Assembly (NCBI GenBank): GCA_963796915.1
Contig: CAWCNI010000002.1
Span: forward strand, 372,001 to 436,000
Direction of reading: 5' to 3'
Origin: JAENWD01 sp963796915
Lineage (GTDB): Bacteria > Acidobacteriota > Vicinamibacteria > Vicinamibacterales > JAENWD01
DNA: 64,000 nucleotides
The position numbers and the translations under genes are program-made. The notes under the pieces are model-generated. The model worked only from the letters and a program-made list of their open reading frames with translations, did no database searches and was not told the origin of the DNA. Every line of letters begins with the position of its first letter. The stretch's first letter is position 1. Below, in pieces: positions 32,210 to 45,102 of the stretch.

Positions 32210-33427
32210 ATGACCATCGATCAACAGATCGCCAGACTCACGCAGGGCGCCGTCGACGTCGTCCGCCTCGACGATCTCCGCGCCCGCCTCGCGCTCGGAC
32301 GCCCGCTCGTGGTGAAGGTGGGCTTCGACCCGACAGCGCCGGATCTTCATCTCGGTCACACGGTGCTGATCCGGAAGATGAAGCACTTCCAGGATCTCGG
32401 GCACACCGTGACGTTCGTCGTCGGAGACTTCACCGCGATGATTGGCGACCCTACCGGGCGCTCGAAGACGCGGCCGCCCCTGACTGAGGCCGAGATTCTC
32501 AGCAACGCCAACACGTACAAGACGCAGGTCTTCAAGGTGCTGGACCCCGACAAGACAGTCGTCGAATTCAACAGCCGCTGGCTGTCACCTCTGGGTGCGG
32601 AGGGACTGATCAAGCTGGCCGCGAGGTACAACGTCGCGCAGATGCTCGAACGCCGCGAGTTCAGGCAGCGCTTCGAAGCGGGACAGCCGATCGCCGTCCA
32701 CGAGTTCCTGTATCCGCTTGCGCAGGCCTACGACTCCGTCGCGCTTCGCGCCGACGTCGAGCTGGGCGGCACCGATCAGCTGTTCAATCTCAATGTCGGG
32801 CGCGACATCATGCCGTCGTACGGCCTGGCGCCGCAGATTGTGATGACGACACCGCTGCTCGAGGGCCTCGACGGCGTCGAGAAGATGTCGAAGAGCCTCG
32901 GCAACTACGTCGGCGTCACGGACTCGCCGAACGACATGTTCGGCAAGCTCATGTCCGTCAGCGACGATCTCATGTGGCGGTACTATCTGCTGCTGACCGA
33001 CCTGACGAGAGACGAGATCGACGCGCTGAAAGCACAGGTCGCCAGCGGCGGGCTGCATCCCAAGCAGGCCAAGGTCGATCTGGCGCGCCGCATCGTCAGC
33101 CAGTTTCACGACGCGGACGCCGCCGGCAAGGCAGTGGCGGAATTCGATCGCGTGCATGCGCGCGGAGAACTGCCAGAAGACCTGCGCGAGGTCGTGGTGG
33201 CGTTCGACACCGAGCCCAGCCGGCCGCTGCCGCGGATCCTGGTGGAAGCAGGGCTCGCGACGTCGGCGGCCGACGCCGGCAGAAAGATTCAGCAGGGCGG
33301 AGTCCGGCTGGCAGGTGAGCGCGTGACCGATCCCAAGCGACGGCTGGAGGCCAGCGATCTGCCGGTGGTCCTTCAGGCGGGCCGTCATGCCGTGCGCCTG
33401 TCGGCGCGATCGGAGGCTCAGGGCTGA
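32210..33427 (+). CDS. tyrS: Tyrosyl-tRNA synthetase
   Basis: 405 residues. Class I synthetase signatures: HIGH-type HLGH at residues 47-50 (PTAPDLHLGHTVLI) and KMSKS at 225-229 (GVEKMSKSLGN). The tyrosine pocket shows VKVGFDP near the N-terminus and LGGTDQLFNLNVGRD. A C-terminal S4-like RNA-binding domain starts near residue 345 (RILVEAGLATSAADAGRKI, GGVRLAGERV). The sequence belongs to the TyrZ-like bacterial branch by its HLGH and overall length. The only clear housekeeping protein gene in the window. The secreted propeller gene follows directly, one base after the stop. Confidence 0.96.
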   Translation: MTIDQQIARLTQGAVDVVRLDDLRARLALGRPLVVKVGFDPTAPDLHLGHTVLIRKMKHFQDLGHTVTFVVGDFTAMIGDPTGRSKTRPPLTEAEILSNANTYKTQVFKVLDPDKTVVEFNSRWLSPLGAEGLIKLAARYNVAQMLERREFRQRFEAGQPIAVHEFLYPLAQAYDSVALRADVELGGTDQLFNLNVGRDIMPSYGLAPQIVMTTPLLEGLDGVEKMSKSLGNYVGVTDSPNDMFGKLMSVSDDLMWRYYLLLTDLTRDEIDALKAQVASGGLHPKQAKVDLARRIVSQFHDADAAGKAVAEFDRVHARGELPEDLREVVVAFDTEPSRPLPRILVEAGLATSAADAGRKIQQGGVRLAGERVTDPKRRLEASDLPVVLQAGRHAVRLSARSEAQG

Positions 33428-33428
33428 C

Positions 33429-34643
33429 ATGACTCGAACATACGCCGCCACACTCGTGGCAGTCGTCATCGGCGCTGGCATTGCTGTTCGCGCGCAGGCG
33501 CAGGCGCCGGCGCCGGCTGCGACGGCCCATCCTTCGGTTCACGTCGTCCAGCTCCCGGACTTCTGGGGCGAATACGCGATCTGGGGCTCAACCGGCGCAG
33601 ACGCGCGCGGCCGCATCTGGCTGGGCATCACGAGCAACGACGACGACAGCGGGTCCGCGCATCTCTTTCGCTACGACCCGGTAACCGAGACTGTCGTCGA
33701 CCGCGGGAACGTCGTCGGAGAGTTGCAGCGCCTGGGCCTTCGCCGCCCGGGTGAGAAACAGATGAAGATCCATTCGCGCATCGTCCAGATGCCGGATGGC
33801 TATCTGTACTTTGCGTCGATGGACGAGTCCGGCGAAGTCGACGATGGGTCGAAGCTGCCGACGTGGGGCGGCCATTTGTGGCGGCTCGGGCCTTCGGGAA
33901 AGTGGGAGCACCTGGCGCGCGCGCCGGAGGCGCTGCTGGCCGTCGCCGGCGGCGGCCCGTACGTCTACGCGCTCGGCTACTTCAACAACGTGCTCTACCA
34001 GTACGACACGCGGACGGCGAAGGTCGCGCACAAGACGGTTGGCAACTTCGGCGGCCACGTCACGCGGAATTTCTTTGCCGACGATCGCGGGCACGTGTAC
34101 GTCCCGCGCGTCAGTGCAGACGACGCGACGGAGCCGCACACGGCGTTTTCGGCAGAGCTCATCGAGTTCGACGGCGCGTTGAAGCAGGTTGCGAGCCATC
34201 CGCTCCCGGAGTACCTCGATGCCGCTCCTGCCGATTCGCACGGCATCGTGGCGATCAATCCCGACGGTACGGGCGGCTGGTATTTCGCGAGCGGGAAGGG
34301 CCGGCTCTATCACCTCGAGCGCAAGGCGGATGCGCCGTCGGAGGTCACCGATCTCGGCTGGTTTCATCCAGAGGGGCCACGCTATACGGCGGCGATGTTC
34401 AGGGATCCGGCCACCGGAACGCTGTACGGCGCCTCGACGCCCAGCGCCAACGGCGGCCCCGTCATCGACTGGATCACCCGGGCGGCCGACGGCACCGCGA
34501 CGACAACATCGCTCCCGTACGGTGACGTCCCGTTTCCACGGGCGCTGACCGTCTACGGCTCGATGACGCGTGACGCGAATGGCCGGTTCTATGTCGTCGG
34601 TTCGATGAACTACAAGCCTGTCGTTCTGCAGATCACGCCGTAG
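33429..34643 (+). CDS. Secreted beta-propeller-like protein of unknown function
   Basis: 404 residues from ATG 33429, one base after the tyrS stop. A signal peptide (YAATLVAVVIGAGIAVRAQA) leads repeated blade-like segments: ARGRIWLGITSNDDD, LFRYDPVTETVVDRG, VYALGYFNNVLYQYD, GGWYFASGKGRLYHLE and ATGTLYGASTP, each about 45-60 residues with aromatic-Gly and D-x-x-T turns. This looks like a six- or seven-bladed propeller of the NHL/SGL kind. No catalytic motif is recognised. Cotranscription with tyrS is suggested by spacing only. Confidence 0.78.
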   Translation: MTRTYAATLVAVVIGAGIAVRAQAQAPAPAATAHPSVHVVQLPDFWGEYAIWGSTGADARGRIWLGITSNDDDSGSAHLFRYDPVTETVVDRGNVVGELQRLGLRRPGEKQMKIHSRIVQMPDGYLYFASMDESGEVDDGSKLPTWGGHLWRLGPSGKWEHLARAPEALLAVAGGGPYVYALGYFNNVLYQYDTRTAKVAHKTVGNFGGHVTRNFFADDRGHVYVPRVSADDATEPHTAFSAELIEFDGALKQVASHPLPEYLDAAPADSHGIVAINPDGTGGWYFASGKGRLYHLERKADAPSEVTDLGWFHPEGPRYTAAMFRDPATGTLYGASTPSANGGPVIDWITRAADGTATTTSLPYGDVPFPRALTVYGSMTRDANGRFYVVGSMNYKPVVLQITP

Positions 34644-34663
34644 CCCGCGTCGCCCCGTTCGCG

Positions 34664-35974
34664 TTATCGCACGGCGACGCGCACCGGGTTGGTATAGAAC
34701 ATCAAGTCGGGCCCGTCCTCGACGACGCGACGCCCGCGTGCTCTGAGCACGATCCCTGTCGCGGGAAGATCCAGCTCTGTATGCCAGCGGCCACTCGGAT
34801 CGGGGGTGCCCGTGCCGATGATGCGAGCCGCGTCGGGACCGACACCGATCAAATCGACGACATCGATCCGGTTGTCCGCGCCGGCCCAGTCTTTCGCCGG
34901 CACGTCGAGGACGACGTCGACGGAGAGCCGGCTGCCAGCGGGGACAGCAATCGCTTCGCCCGCGACGGCCGCGCGCTCCAATCCAGGGACGGAGACGCGC
35001 AAATCAGCCGAACGAAGGATGCCGCCGTGGACGCCCACGAACGTGCCCGCGCGAAGGGCGCGTAACACGCCGTCGGCCGTGCGCTCCGGCGCGTAGATCG
35101 CGGTGTAGGAGAACTGGCAGGGCCAGTAGTCGCCGTTTTCGTCCGAGTGAAAATCCGACGTGGCCAGCGCGGCCCACGCGTCAGTGCCGCCCTCGAGCAG
35201 GCGATCCCAGACCGCGCCGACGCCGACGACCGCGGGATCCCATCGATCCTCCGGCTTGATGGCGCTGCCGTACGCGCCGAGCGGCGTCGCATGCTGATGC
35301 CCGGGCGCGCCCTCTGCGCCGACGACGATCCCGCGGCCTTCCTTGAGCAGGAAGGACAGCCGTTGAAAGACGTCGTTGACGTCCTCGGCGCGGCGGCCTG
35401 GATGATTCAGGAAGATCACCGGCAGGGCAGAGCCAGCGGGGTTCTTCGCTTTCAGCCATGCGAACGCTGCGATGGCCAGCTCGGGGTTTTCGCCTTCCTT
35501 GTTCAGGTCGTCGAAGCGCTGCTTGAATTCCGCTGTGAGCGTCGCGTTGTCCCAGGCGTCCGGCAGCAGGACTGCCGCATGGTCCTGGCCTTTTCCGGGC
35601 GGCGAGTTCCATTCGAATCCGGAGATCACGATCAGGCCCTGAGGCTGCACGCGGGCTCGGGTCGCGGCAATTGCGTTGTGATATTCGGGGGTGGCCGCCT
35701 TGAGATCGGCGTCCGAGTGGTCGGTGATCGCGAGCGCGTCGCAACCGTTGGCGATCGCGTGATCAGCGAGCTCGTCGACGGTGTGCGCGCCGTCTGAGAA
35801 TTTCGTCTGGGTGTGTGTTTCTGCCTTCAGCCAGACGCCGGTGCCGGCCCATTCGACCTGCCGCACGAAACGCGGGCGGGCGCGGGTTGACTGAATGGCG
35901 GCGAGCACGGCGAGGCCTGCCGCCACGGCGAGGCCGATCCCGAGCAGCATTTGTCTGGGCGAGAAGGCGGGCAT
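34664..35974 (-). CDS. Membrane-anchored or exported PHP-domain (polymerase/histidinol phosphatase-like) protein
   Basis: 436 residues from ATG 35974; an upstream ATG at 36052 adds a basic non-signal extension. One N-terminal hydrophobic segment (MLLGIGLAVAAGLAVLAAI) is followed by a PHP metal-binding core: KAETHTQTKFSDG (H-x-H equivalent HTQT/SDG), ALAITDHSDAD (TDHSD), FEWNSPPGKGQDHAAVL and LATSDFHSDENGDY. The DUF3604-like arrangement with HPGR later (VIFLNHPGRRAED) is common in environmental bacteria. Predicted periplasmic metal-dependent phosphoesterase. It is convergent with the propeller gene, with 20 bases between stops. Confidence 0.82.
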   Translation of the reverse strand: MPAFSPRQMLLGIGLAVAAGLAVLAAIQSTRARPRFVRQVEWAGTGVWLKAETHTQTKFSDGAHTVDELADHAIANGCDALAITDHSDADLKAATPEYHNAIAATRARVQPQGLIVISGFEWNSPPGKGQDHAAVLLPDAWDNATLTAEFKQRFDDLNKEGENPELAIAAFAWLKAKNPAGSALPVIFLNHPGRRAEDVNDVFQRLSFLLKEGRGIVVGAEGAPGHQHATPLGAYGSAIKPEDRWDPAVVGVGAVWDRLLEGGTDAWAALATSDFHSDENGDYWPCQFSYTAIYAPERTADGVLRALRAGTFVGVHGGILRSADLRVSVPGLERAAVAGEAIAVPAGSRLSVDVVLDVPAKDWAGADNRIDVVDLIGVGPDAARIIGTGTPDPSGRWHTELDLPATGIVLRARGRRVVEDGPDLMFYTNPVRVAVR

Positions 35975-36078
35975 GAGGGTGATTCTATGGTGAAGTTTTC
36001 TGTGTGAGCGAGGAGTCGGAGCGGCTGCGGCTATCCGCTCTACTGGCGACAAAAAGCACCTGTTTGACTACCTTTTCC

Positions 36079-36096
36079 ATCTATCGTTCGATAGAT
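36079..36096. promoter_or_regulatory. Perfect palindrome upstream of second PEP-CTERM promoter
   Basis: ATCTATCG-TT-CGATAGAT is a perfect 8-bp inverted repeat about 25 bases upstream of the -24 element at 36122. Its position suits an activator-binding site. It lies in an unusually AT-rich stretch for this GC-rich chromosome. Confidence 0.45.
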
Positions 36097-36120
36097 AGAG
36101 GCTTTTTCCTGTGATTTTTA

Positions 36121-36136
36121 TGGCATTTGGTTTGCT
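36121..36136 (+). promoter_or_regulatory. Sigma-54 promoter for second PEP-CTERM gene
   Basis: TGGCATTTGGTTTGCT matches TGGCACG-N4-TTGCW at TGGCA and TTGCT with exact spacing, including the -24 GG and -12 GC. Predicted start near 36147, about 50 bases before the ATG at 36196. This is the best sigma-54 match in the window. Confidence 0.75.
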
Positions 36137-36195
36137 GGTATTCTGAGTAACGCGCGGCAGCTCGTCTGGCCTGCGCAAGAGGGATCGGTACCGTG

Positions 36196-36840
36196 ATGCG
36201 TCGAGTTCAAGCAATCGTCTTCGTGGCTGCACTGCTGATCGGAGTGAGCGTGGCTCCAGCCGGAGCGACCTCGCTGGTGCCGGGAACCGGGTGGCAGCAT
36301 GCCGACTGGGATTGCTCCGTCGGGAACGTATGCCCGCCGACGGGCGCGGTGCTCACGTTCCAGCTGACCTCACTTTCTCCCGGTACGACAGTGACCTTGC
36401 TTGACATTTTCACGCAAGGCGACGAATTCCGCGTCAACGCGGCGCAGGGCGGCGACCCGGTCGGCACCGACTTCCTGTCGACGTCTGTGCTGGCGCCTGG
36501 CGGTCAGCCCTGCAACCTGCTCAAGGCGGCCTGCAATGCCGTTTGGGGCTCGAACGCGGCGGCCTCGGACTTCCAGAAGCTCTCCAACAACTATCAGGCG
36601 CTGGGGCTGAACTCCATCGACGTCTTCACCCTCGGCCCTGGCGACTGGACGCTCAGCGTGTTCATCACGAAGCAGGCCCCGCGGCTCGATGCGGATGGCA
36701 ATGTGCTGGGCGAGCCGAATCCGTTCGGCAACGCGAGCATCCGTGCCGACAATGTCGTGCCCGAGCCCGCGTCGCTCCTGTTGCTCGGGACCGGCATTGC
36801 CGGCCTGGCAGCGCGCCGGCGCCGTAATCGCAAGGCCTAG
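36196..36840 (+). CDS. PEP-CTERM domain protein (exosortase substrate)
   Basis: 214 residues from ATG 36196 (the GTG at 36193 is also in frame). Signal peptide AIVFVAALLIGVSVAPAGA, then a compact beta-rich body with four cysteines (DWDCSVGNVCPP and PCNLLKAACNA) that could form two disulphides. The C-terminal sorting signal is VPEPASLLLLGTGIAGLA followed by ARRRRNRKA. It stands alone with a sigma-54 promoter and its own terminator, 8.7 kb downstream of the other PEP-CTERM gene. It should be exported by Sec and processed by XrtA. No enzymatic motif. Confidence 0.92.
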   Translation: MRRVQAIVFVAALLIGVSVAPAGATSLVPGTGWQHADWDCSVGNVCPPTGAVLTFQLTSLSPGTTVTLLDIFTQGDEFRVNAAQGGDPVGTDFLSTSVLAPGGQPCNLLKAACNAVWGSNAAASDFQKLSNNYQALGLNSIDVFTLGPGDWTLSVFITKQAPRLDADGNVLGEPNPFGNASIRADNVVPEPASLLLLGTGIAGLAARRRRNRKA

Positions 36841-36880
36841 GCCGACCAGGTTTCGGGGCGCTCGGATTCGAGTTCCCTTC

Positions 36881-36926
36881 AAACGCCCTGTTGCCTCGAT
36901 AGCGGGCAACGGGGCGTTTCCTTTTT
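36881..36926 (+). terminator. Rho-independent terminator after PEP-CTERM gene
   Basis: AAACGCCCTGTTGCC (36881-36895) pairs with GGCAACGGGGCGTTT (36905-36919) with one G-T pair, then TTTCCTTTTT. A strong intrinsic terminator that closes the PEP-CTERM transcript before the rrn promoters. Confidence 0.85.
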
Positions 36927-36960
36927 CGGGTGCTGGTTTGACAGTGTTTCGGGCGCTGGT

Positions 36961-36989
36961 TTGACAGCGGCGCCCGGCTCGGCTACACT
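36961..36989 (+). promoter_or_regulatory. rrn promoter P1
   Basis: Perfect TTGACA (36961-36966), 17-base spacer, then TACACT (36984-36989). Predicted start near 36996. Confidence 0.7.
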
Positions 36990-37114
36990 TCTTGAGATTC
37001 GCGCGCCTGTTGGCCTGCCGTATGTGAGGCAGCGGCTGCGCGGGTAGCGCGCCGGGGACTCGGGGCTGACGGAGAGGGCGGTTATATGGCCCTCGAGCAG
37101 TAGCAGCCGAGGGG

Positions 37115-37143
37115 TTGACAAGACCTCCCTCGGCGCGTATTAT
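37115..37143 (+). promoter_or_regulatory. rrn promoter P2
   Basis: Perfect TTGACA (37115-37120), 17-base spacer, then TATTAT (37138-37143). Near-consensus sigma-70 promoter. Confidence 0.8.
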
Positions 37144-37331
37144 CAAGTTTCGCTTTCGGGTTCGTTTGACGCCAGCGTCCTCCACGGATGCGGCGAGTTG
37201 TCCCCAAGTCCCCGGGCTCTCCCGGGCTCCCAAGACGGACACCCCCAGACGGGCAATACCACGGACGACGGATGTCGTCCGGCGAGACGCGTCGGCAATT
37301 TCGGCGTCCTCCAGGTAACTTCCGAAAGCAG

Positions 37332-37360
37332 TTGACAGCCAAAGCTGGCTGTAGTAAAAT
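37332..37360 (+). promoter_or_regulatory. rrn promoter P3
   Basis: Perfect TTGACA (37332-37337), 17-base spacer, then TAAAAT (37355-37360). Closest promoter to the 16S gene. Confidence 0.8.
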
Positions 37361-37462
37361 AGTAAGGTTCCCCCAAAAACGGCTGAAAGGCTTGGTTTGC
37401 GGGTTCTGCCGGGCGGGAAGAAGGCGCGCCCGGGGGTTGCTCGACTGAGAGGTCGGGGGCCG

Positions 37463-37474
37463 GTTCTTTGAAAA
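37463..37474 (+). promoter_or_regulatory. boxA-like antitermination motif before 16S
   Basis: GTTCTTTGAAAA resembles the NusB/S10-binding boxA. Two related copies occur in the internal spacers at 39444 and 39943. Confidence 0.55.
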
Positions 37475-37497
37475 CTGGATAGGACGTGCAAGCACAA
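37468..37497 (+). other. 16S processing stem, 5' arm
   Basis: Pairs with 39397-39424 across the 16S gene: the left arm TTGAAAACTGGATAGGACGT is nearly the exact reverse complement of the right arm. A typical RNase III stalk. Confidence 0.75.
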
Positions 37498-37769
37498 ACG
37501 TCCGACGGAGCTGAGCGGCGCGAGCTGCGAGGCGAAGTTGGACAGCCCGTCGAGTATCAGCCTAGACGGCGCAGGGGTTTCGACTCCGGCGCACGTCGAT
37601 ACTCAACGAAGTACACGGTGGCAGGATTGAAGTGGTGTGGCATCGCAAGATGCCGGGCTGCGACGGTCGCTGCTGCCAAACAACGCAAGAGCCATTTTCA
37701 ACAGGCTACTCGCGTTGAAGGGACTGTCTCGCCGTAGCCGCGCAAGTGGCGAAGGCGGACGAACCTCTT

Positions 37770-39323
<1,554 letters not shown>

Positions 39324-39396
39324 GAGCTTGTCTCGCCGAAGCTGCGCAAGCAGTGGAAGCGGACGATCCTCAGATCGATCTGATACAACCGATGGG

Positions 39397-39424
39397 TTGT
39401 GCACACGTCCTGTCCAGTTTTGAA
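39397..39424 (+). other. 16S processing stem, 3' arm
   Basis: TTGTGCACACGTCCTGTCCA and the following GTTTTGAA are complementary to the arm at 37468-37497, closing the 16S precursor loop. Confidence 0.75.
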
Positions 39425-39443
39425 GGAATCGGCTAAGCGAGCT

Positions 39444-39456
39444 GGTTCTTTGACAA
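39444..39456 (+). promoter_or_regulatory. boxA-like motif in 16S-tRNA spacer
   Basis: GGTTCTTTGACAA, second copy of the boxA-like sequence. Confidence 0.5.
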
Positions 39457-39506
39457 GTTTCGCGGGGGCCTGGCGCTGCCGGGTGTCTGCGGGAGAAGGC
39501 CGCGAA

Positions 39507-39583
<77 letters not shown>

Positions 39584-39761
39584 ACCTTCGCACTCGAGGC
39601 GCAGAGCAACAGCGCGCCAGGGTGCGAATGGCTAACCGGTGCAGCGAGGGCGGCATTTCCAAGGAGTGCTATTGCGTAGTGACTAGCGCGCGCTGAAGAC
39701 AACGAGACCTGTCAGGGTTTTCCTTCCTTCAGTCGCACGAATCCAAACGCAGCGCAGTTTC

Positions 39762-39837
39762 GGGGAATTAGCTCAGCTGGGAGAGCGCCTGGTTTGCAAC
39801 CAGGAGGTCACCGGTTCGAGCCCGGTATTCTCCACCA
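39762..39837 (+). tRNA. tRNA-Ala (TGC)
   Basis: GGGGAAT acceptor strand pairs with ATTCTCC; D loop AGCTCAGCTGGGAGAGC; anticodon loop TTTGCAA gives TGC; T loop GTTCGAGCC; CCA is encoded. Second spacer tRNA. Confidence 0.96.
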
Positions 39838-39942
39838 AGTTTGATGTCGGCTCTCGAGAGATTGAGCCGGCCGTAAGATTGGCGGGTGCGATGAAAGTCG
39901 CGGGCCTGCCGCGCCGAAGCTGCCGAAAGGCAGTGTAGGCGG

Positions 39943-39955
39943 GCTCTTTGACAAC
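39943..39955 (+). promoter_or_regulatory. boxA-like motif before 23S
   Basis: GCTCTTTGACAAC, third copy and closest to the E. coli boxA core. Confidence 0.55.
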
Positions 39956-39956
39956 T

Positions 39957-40001
39957 GAATATTCTGCAACGGTAGTTTTTCCGACCACACACACGCAGTG
40001 T
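39957..40001 (+). other. 23S processing stem, 5' arm
   Basis: About 45 bases complementary, with few mismatches, to 43104-43146 after the 23S gene (for example TTTTTCCGACCACACAC against GTGTGTGGTCGGAAAAA). RNase III stalk. Confidence 0.8.
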
Positions 40002-40095
40002 GTAATTTACTGAGTTGTCGGGTATTGGCCGCGGTGTTCAGCCTTCGGGTTGAGCCTCGAGGTCAGTACCGACGAACAACTCGGGTTCTTATTAT

Positions 40096-43085
<2,990 letters not shown>

Positions 43086-43103
43086 ATAATTCCCCAATTA
43101 CTA

Positions 43104-43146
43104 CTGCGGGTGTGTGGTCGGAAAAACTATCGTTGCAGAATATTCG
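43104..43146 (+). other. 23S processing stem, 3' arm
   Basis: Reverse complement of the arm at 39957-40001 with a few mismatches. Confidence 0.8.
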
Positions 43147-43193
43147 GTAACTGGCGCCGCGCCACATGTGCGCGCCGCCAGGTCATACGGTTT

Positions 43194-43310
<117 letters not shown>

Positions 43311-43324
43311 ATTTTTTGTAAAAT

Positions 43325-43366
43325 CGGCCCGACGCTGGTCATACAGCGCCGGGCCGTTTCTTTTTT
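43325..43366 (+). terminator. rrn operon terminator
   Basis: CGGCCCGACGCTG (43325-43337) pairs with CAGCGCCGGGCCG (43344-43356) around a short loop, then TTTCTTTTTT. Strong intrinsic terminator. Confidence 0.9.
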
Positions 43367-43441
43367 GGGGCTCACTTCCATGCCCCTCCGGCACGACGGT
43401 CGACGGGGCGCCGACAGCGGCCGCCTCAGACGCACCAGCCC

Positions 43442-45052
43442 ATGGCACATACGGCCAACATGCGCACGGCAGTGATCCTGCTCCTTGCCGGCGCCGTTGT
43501 CGTCGCCGCGATTGCACACCACAACGATCGCCTGCGGTATCCAGGCAACGACTCCGACAGCGTCAAATACGTGCAGGCAGCGCAGCATCTCCTCGCCGGG
43601 GAAGGACTGGTTCACGGTCGGGCCGATGCGCTGGCTCCCTGGGGGCAGCAGTGGGAGCCGATTCGTGAGTGGCCGCCCGGCTTTCCCCTGCTGATCGCAG
43701 GAGTCGCAAAGATCACCGGCACGTCGGCCCTTCTTTCGGGCGTCTGGGTCAGTCGGGTGGCATGGGCGTGCCTGGCTGCCCTGCTCTATCTGTGTCTGGT
43801 TCCCTTGCGGCTGGGCTCGTGGGAGCCACTCGTCGCGCTGGTGAGCGCGTTCTGCCTGGGATTCCTGTGGTGCGGCCTGGTCCCGCGCTCCGATACCGCG
43901 TTCACAGTGCTGACGTGCCTGGTGTTGCTGGCATTTCACCGCTTCCTTGACACCAACCGCGCAGGCTGGCTGGTCCTGGCGGGACTGCTTGCGGGAGTGA
44001 GCTACACCGTGCGGACCATCGGTGTCGCCCTGATCCTGGCGGTGCCGTTCGCGTTGATTCTCGCGACTGCTTCGACGACGGGTGTGAGGGCCCTACGCCA
44101 CCGCGTCAAGGACGTCGGCATGTGGGGGCTTGCGGCCGCGGTGCCGATTGGGCTCCTCGTCGCGCGTAACCTGTCGGTCTTCGGCAGCATGCAGCCCTAC
44201 TGGATGGCGCCGTCCACAGTCGGCCCGATCGCCAACATTCGCTGGCTGATCTACGGCCTGGTGCTCGATGTCGTCGGGTCCCGCAACGCAGCTCTGTGGG
44301 TCGCGTGGAACCGCGTCCCGTTCCTGCTGACCGCCGCCTTCGCCGGCCTCGCCCTTATTGCGCTTTGCCGCGTTCGACGTGCCGATCGCCCGATCGACGC
44401 CTACGTCTATCGTGCCTACGCGTTCACCCTCGTCCTCTACACCGTCGGATCCGCCGCGATCCTGGTCATCGCGAGATCCCGATATCAGTGGGGCGCCTAC
44501 ATCGACGAGCGCTACGCCGCGCCCTTCGCGTGGATCATTCTCGCCGGCATCGTGAGCGGGGCGCGCGCGATCTGGCTGACGGCCGGTTCCTGGCGGACGC
44601 CGCTGCAGGGAGCCGTCGCGGCGATCTGCCTGTCCGGCGTGGTGGGCTCGGCATACGCCGTCATCTCGATGCAGCAGGAAAGCGCGCTGACGCTTGCCGG
44701 CGATGACTCGCTCAAACGAAGCCTCAATGCCTGGGGGCGTCAGGGGGACGTCGTCGTCTCGGACCTGGCGCCATTTCTGAGCCTGCTGGGCGACGCCAGC
44801 GTCAGGCAGCTCTCCTATGGGCCGGGCGTCACATGCGCCGCCGGCTACGAGGCGCCCCTGGCAAGCCTGGTCGAGAACCGTGAACTGGCGGGCCTGAACG
44901 TCCACGCCGTCATGCTGTCGAAAAATCTCTGCCTCGACTCCACGAGCGATGCGCGTGCAGTGTCCCGCCTGGTGTCGAGCTCGGCCTGGGTCATCGCCCG
45001 GTCCACACCCGAGTACGTCATCCTCGAGTCCCCGGCCACTCGCCGCCCGTGA
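43442..45052 (+). CDS. GT-C-like polytopic membrane protein, tandem paralogue 1
   Basis: 536 residues from ATG 43442 (ATG 43460, just before the first TM segment, is also possible). A TM anchor, then YPGNDSDSVKYVQAAQHLLAGEGL and REWPPGFPLLIAG: the D..Y..A..L..G and PPG-PLL pattern of GT39/ArnT-like enzymes. About ten TM segments follow, with RSRYQWGAYIDERYAAPFAW in the middle, and a C-terminal soluble part of about 120 residues containing two Cys (GVTCAAGYEAPL, KNLCLDS). The next gene has the same architecture and motifs. Likely a polyprenyl-sugar-dependent transferase, but catalytic assignment rests on the N-terminal pattern only. Confidence 0.75.
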   Translation: MAHTANMRTAVILLLAGAVVVAAIAHHNDRLRYPGNDSDSVKYVQAAQHLLAGEGLVHGRADALAPWGQQWEPIREWPPGFPLLIAGVAKITGTSALLSGVWVSRVAWACLAALLYLCLVPLRLGSWEPLVALVSAFCLGFLWCGLVPRSDTAFTVLTCLVLLAFHRFLDTNRAGWLVLAGLLAGVSYTVRTIGVALILAVPFALILATASTTGVRALRHRVKDVGMWGLAAAVPIGLLVARNLSVFGSMQPYWMAPSTVGPIANIRWLIYGLVLDVVGSRNAALWVAWNRVPFLLTAAFAGLALIALCRVRRADRPIDAYVYRAYAFTLVLYTVGSAAILVIARSRYQWGAYIDERYAAPFAWIILAGIVSGARAIWLTAGSWRTPLQGAVAAICLSGVVGSAYAVISMQQESALTLAGDDSLKRSLNAWGRQGDVVVSDLAPFLSLLGDASVRQLSYGPGVTCAAGYEAPLASLVENRELAGLNVHAVMLSKNLCLDSTSDARAVSRLVSSSAWVIARSTPEYVILESPATRRP

Positions 45053-45102
45053 GGCCGCGTAGCGATGACTGTGAGCGTGACAACGGACCGAGACCGCCGG
45101 GC

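Larger units (their letters stand above)
36927..37467. other. rrn upstream control region without protein-coding genes
   Basis: About 540 bases between the PEP-CTERM terminator and the first boxA. It contains three consecutive sigma-70 promoters (listed separately) and a degenerate tandem duplication of the block CGGG-GCTGGTTTGACAG near 36928-36967, which creates a fourth TTGACA (36938-36943) without a -10. No gene is supported here. Confidence 0.7.

Noticed and set aside
36938..36966. Fourth rrn promoter at TTGACA 36938
   Set aside because: The position for -10 is occupied by the next TTGACA, which is not a -10-like hexamer; it is a product of the local tandem duplication.
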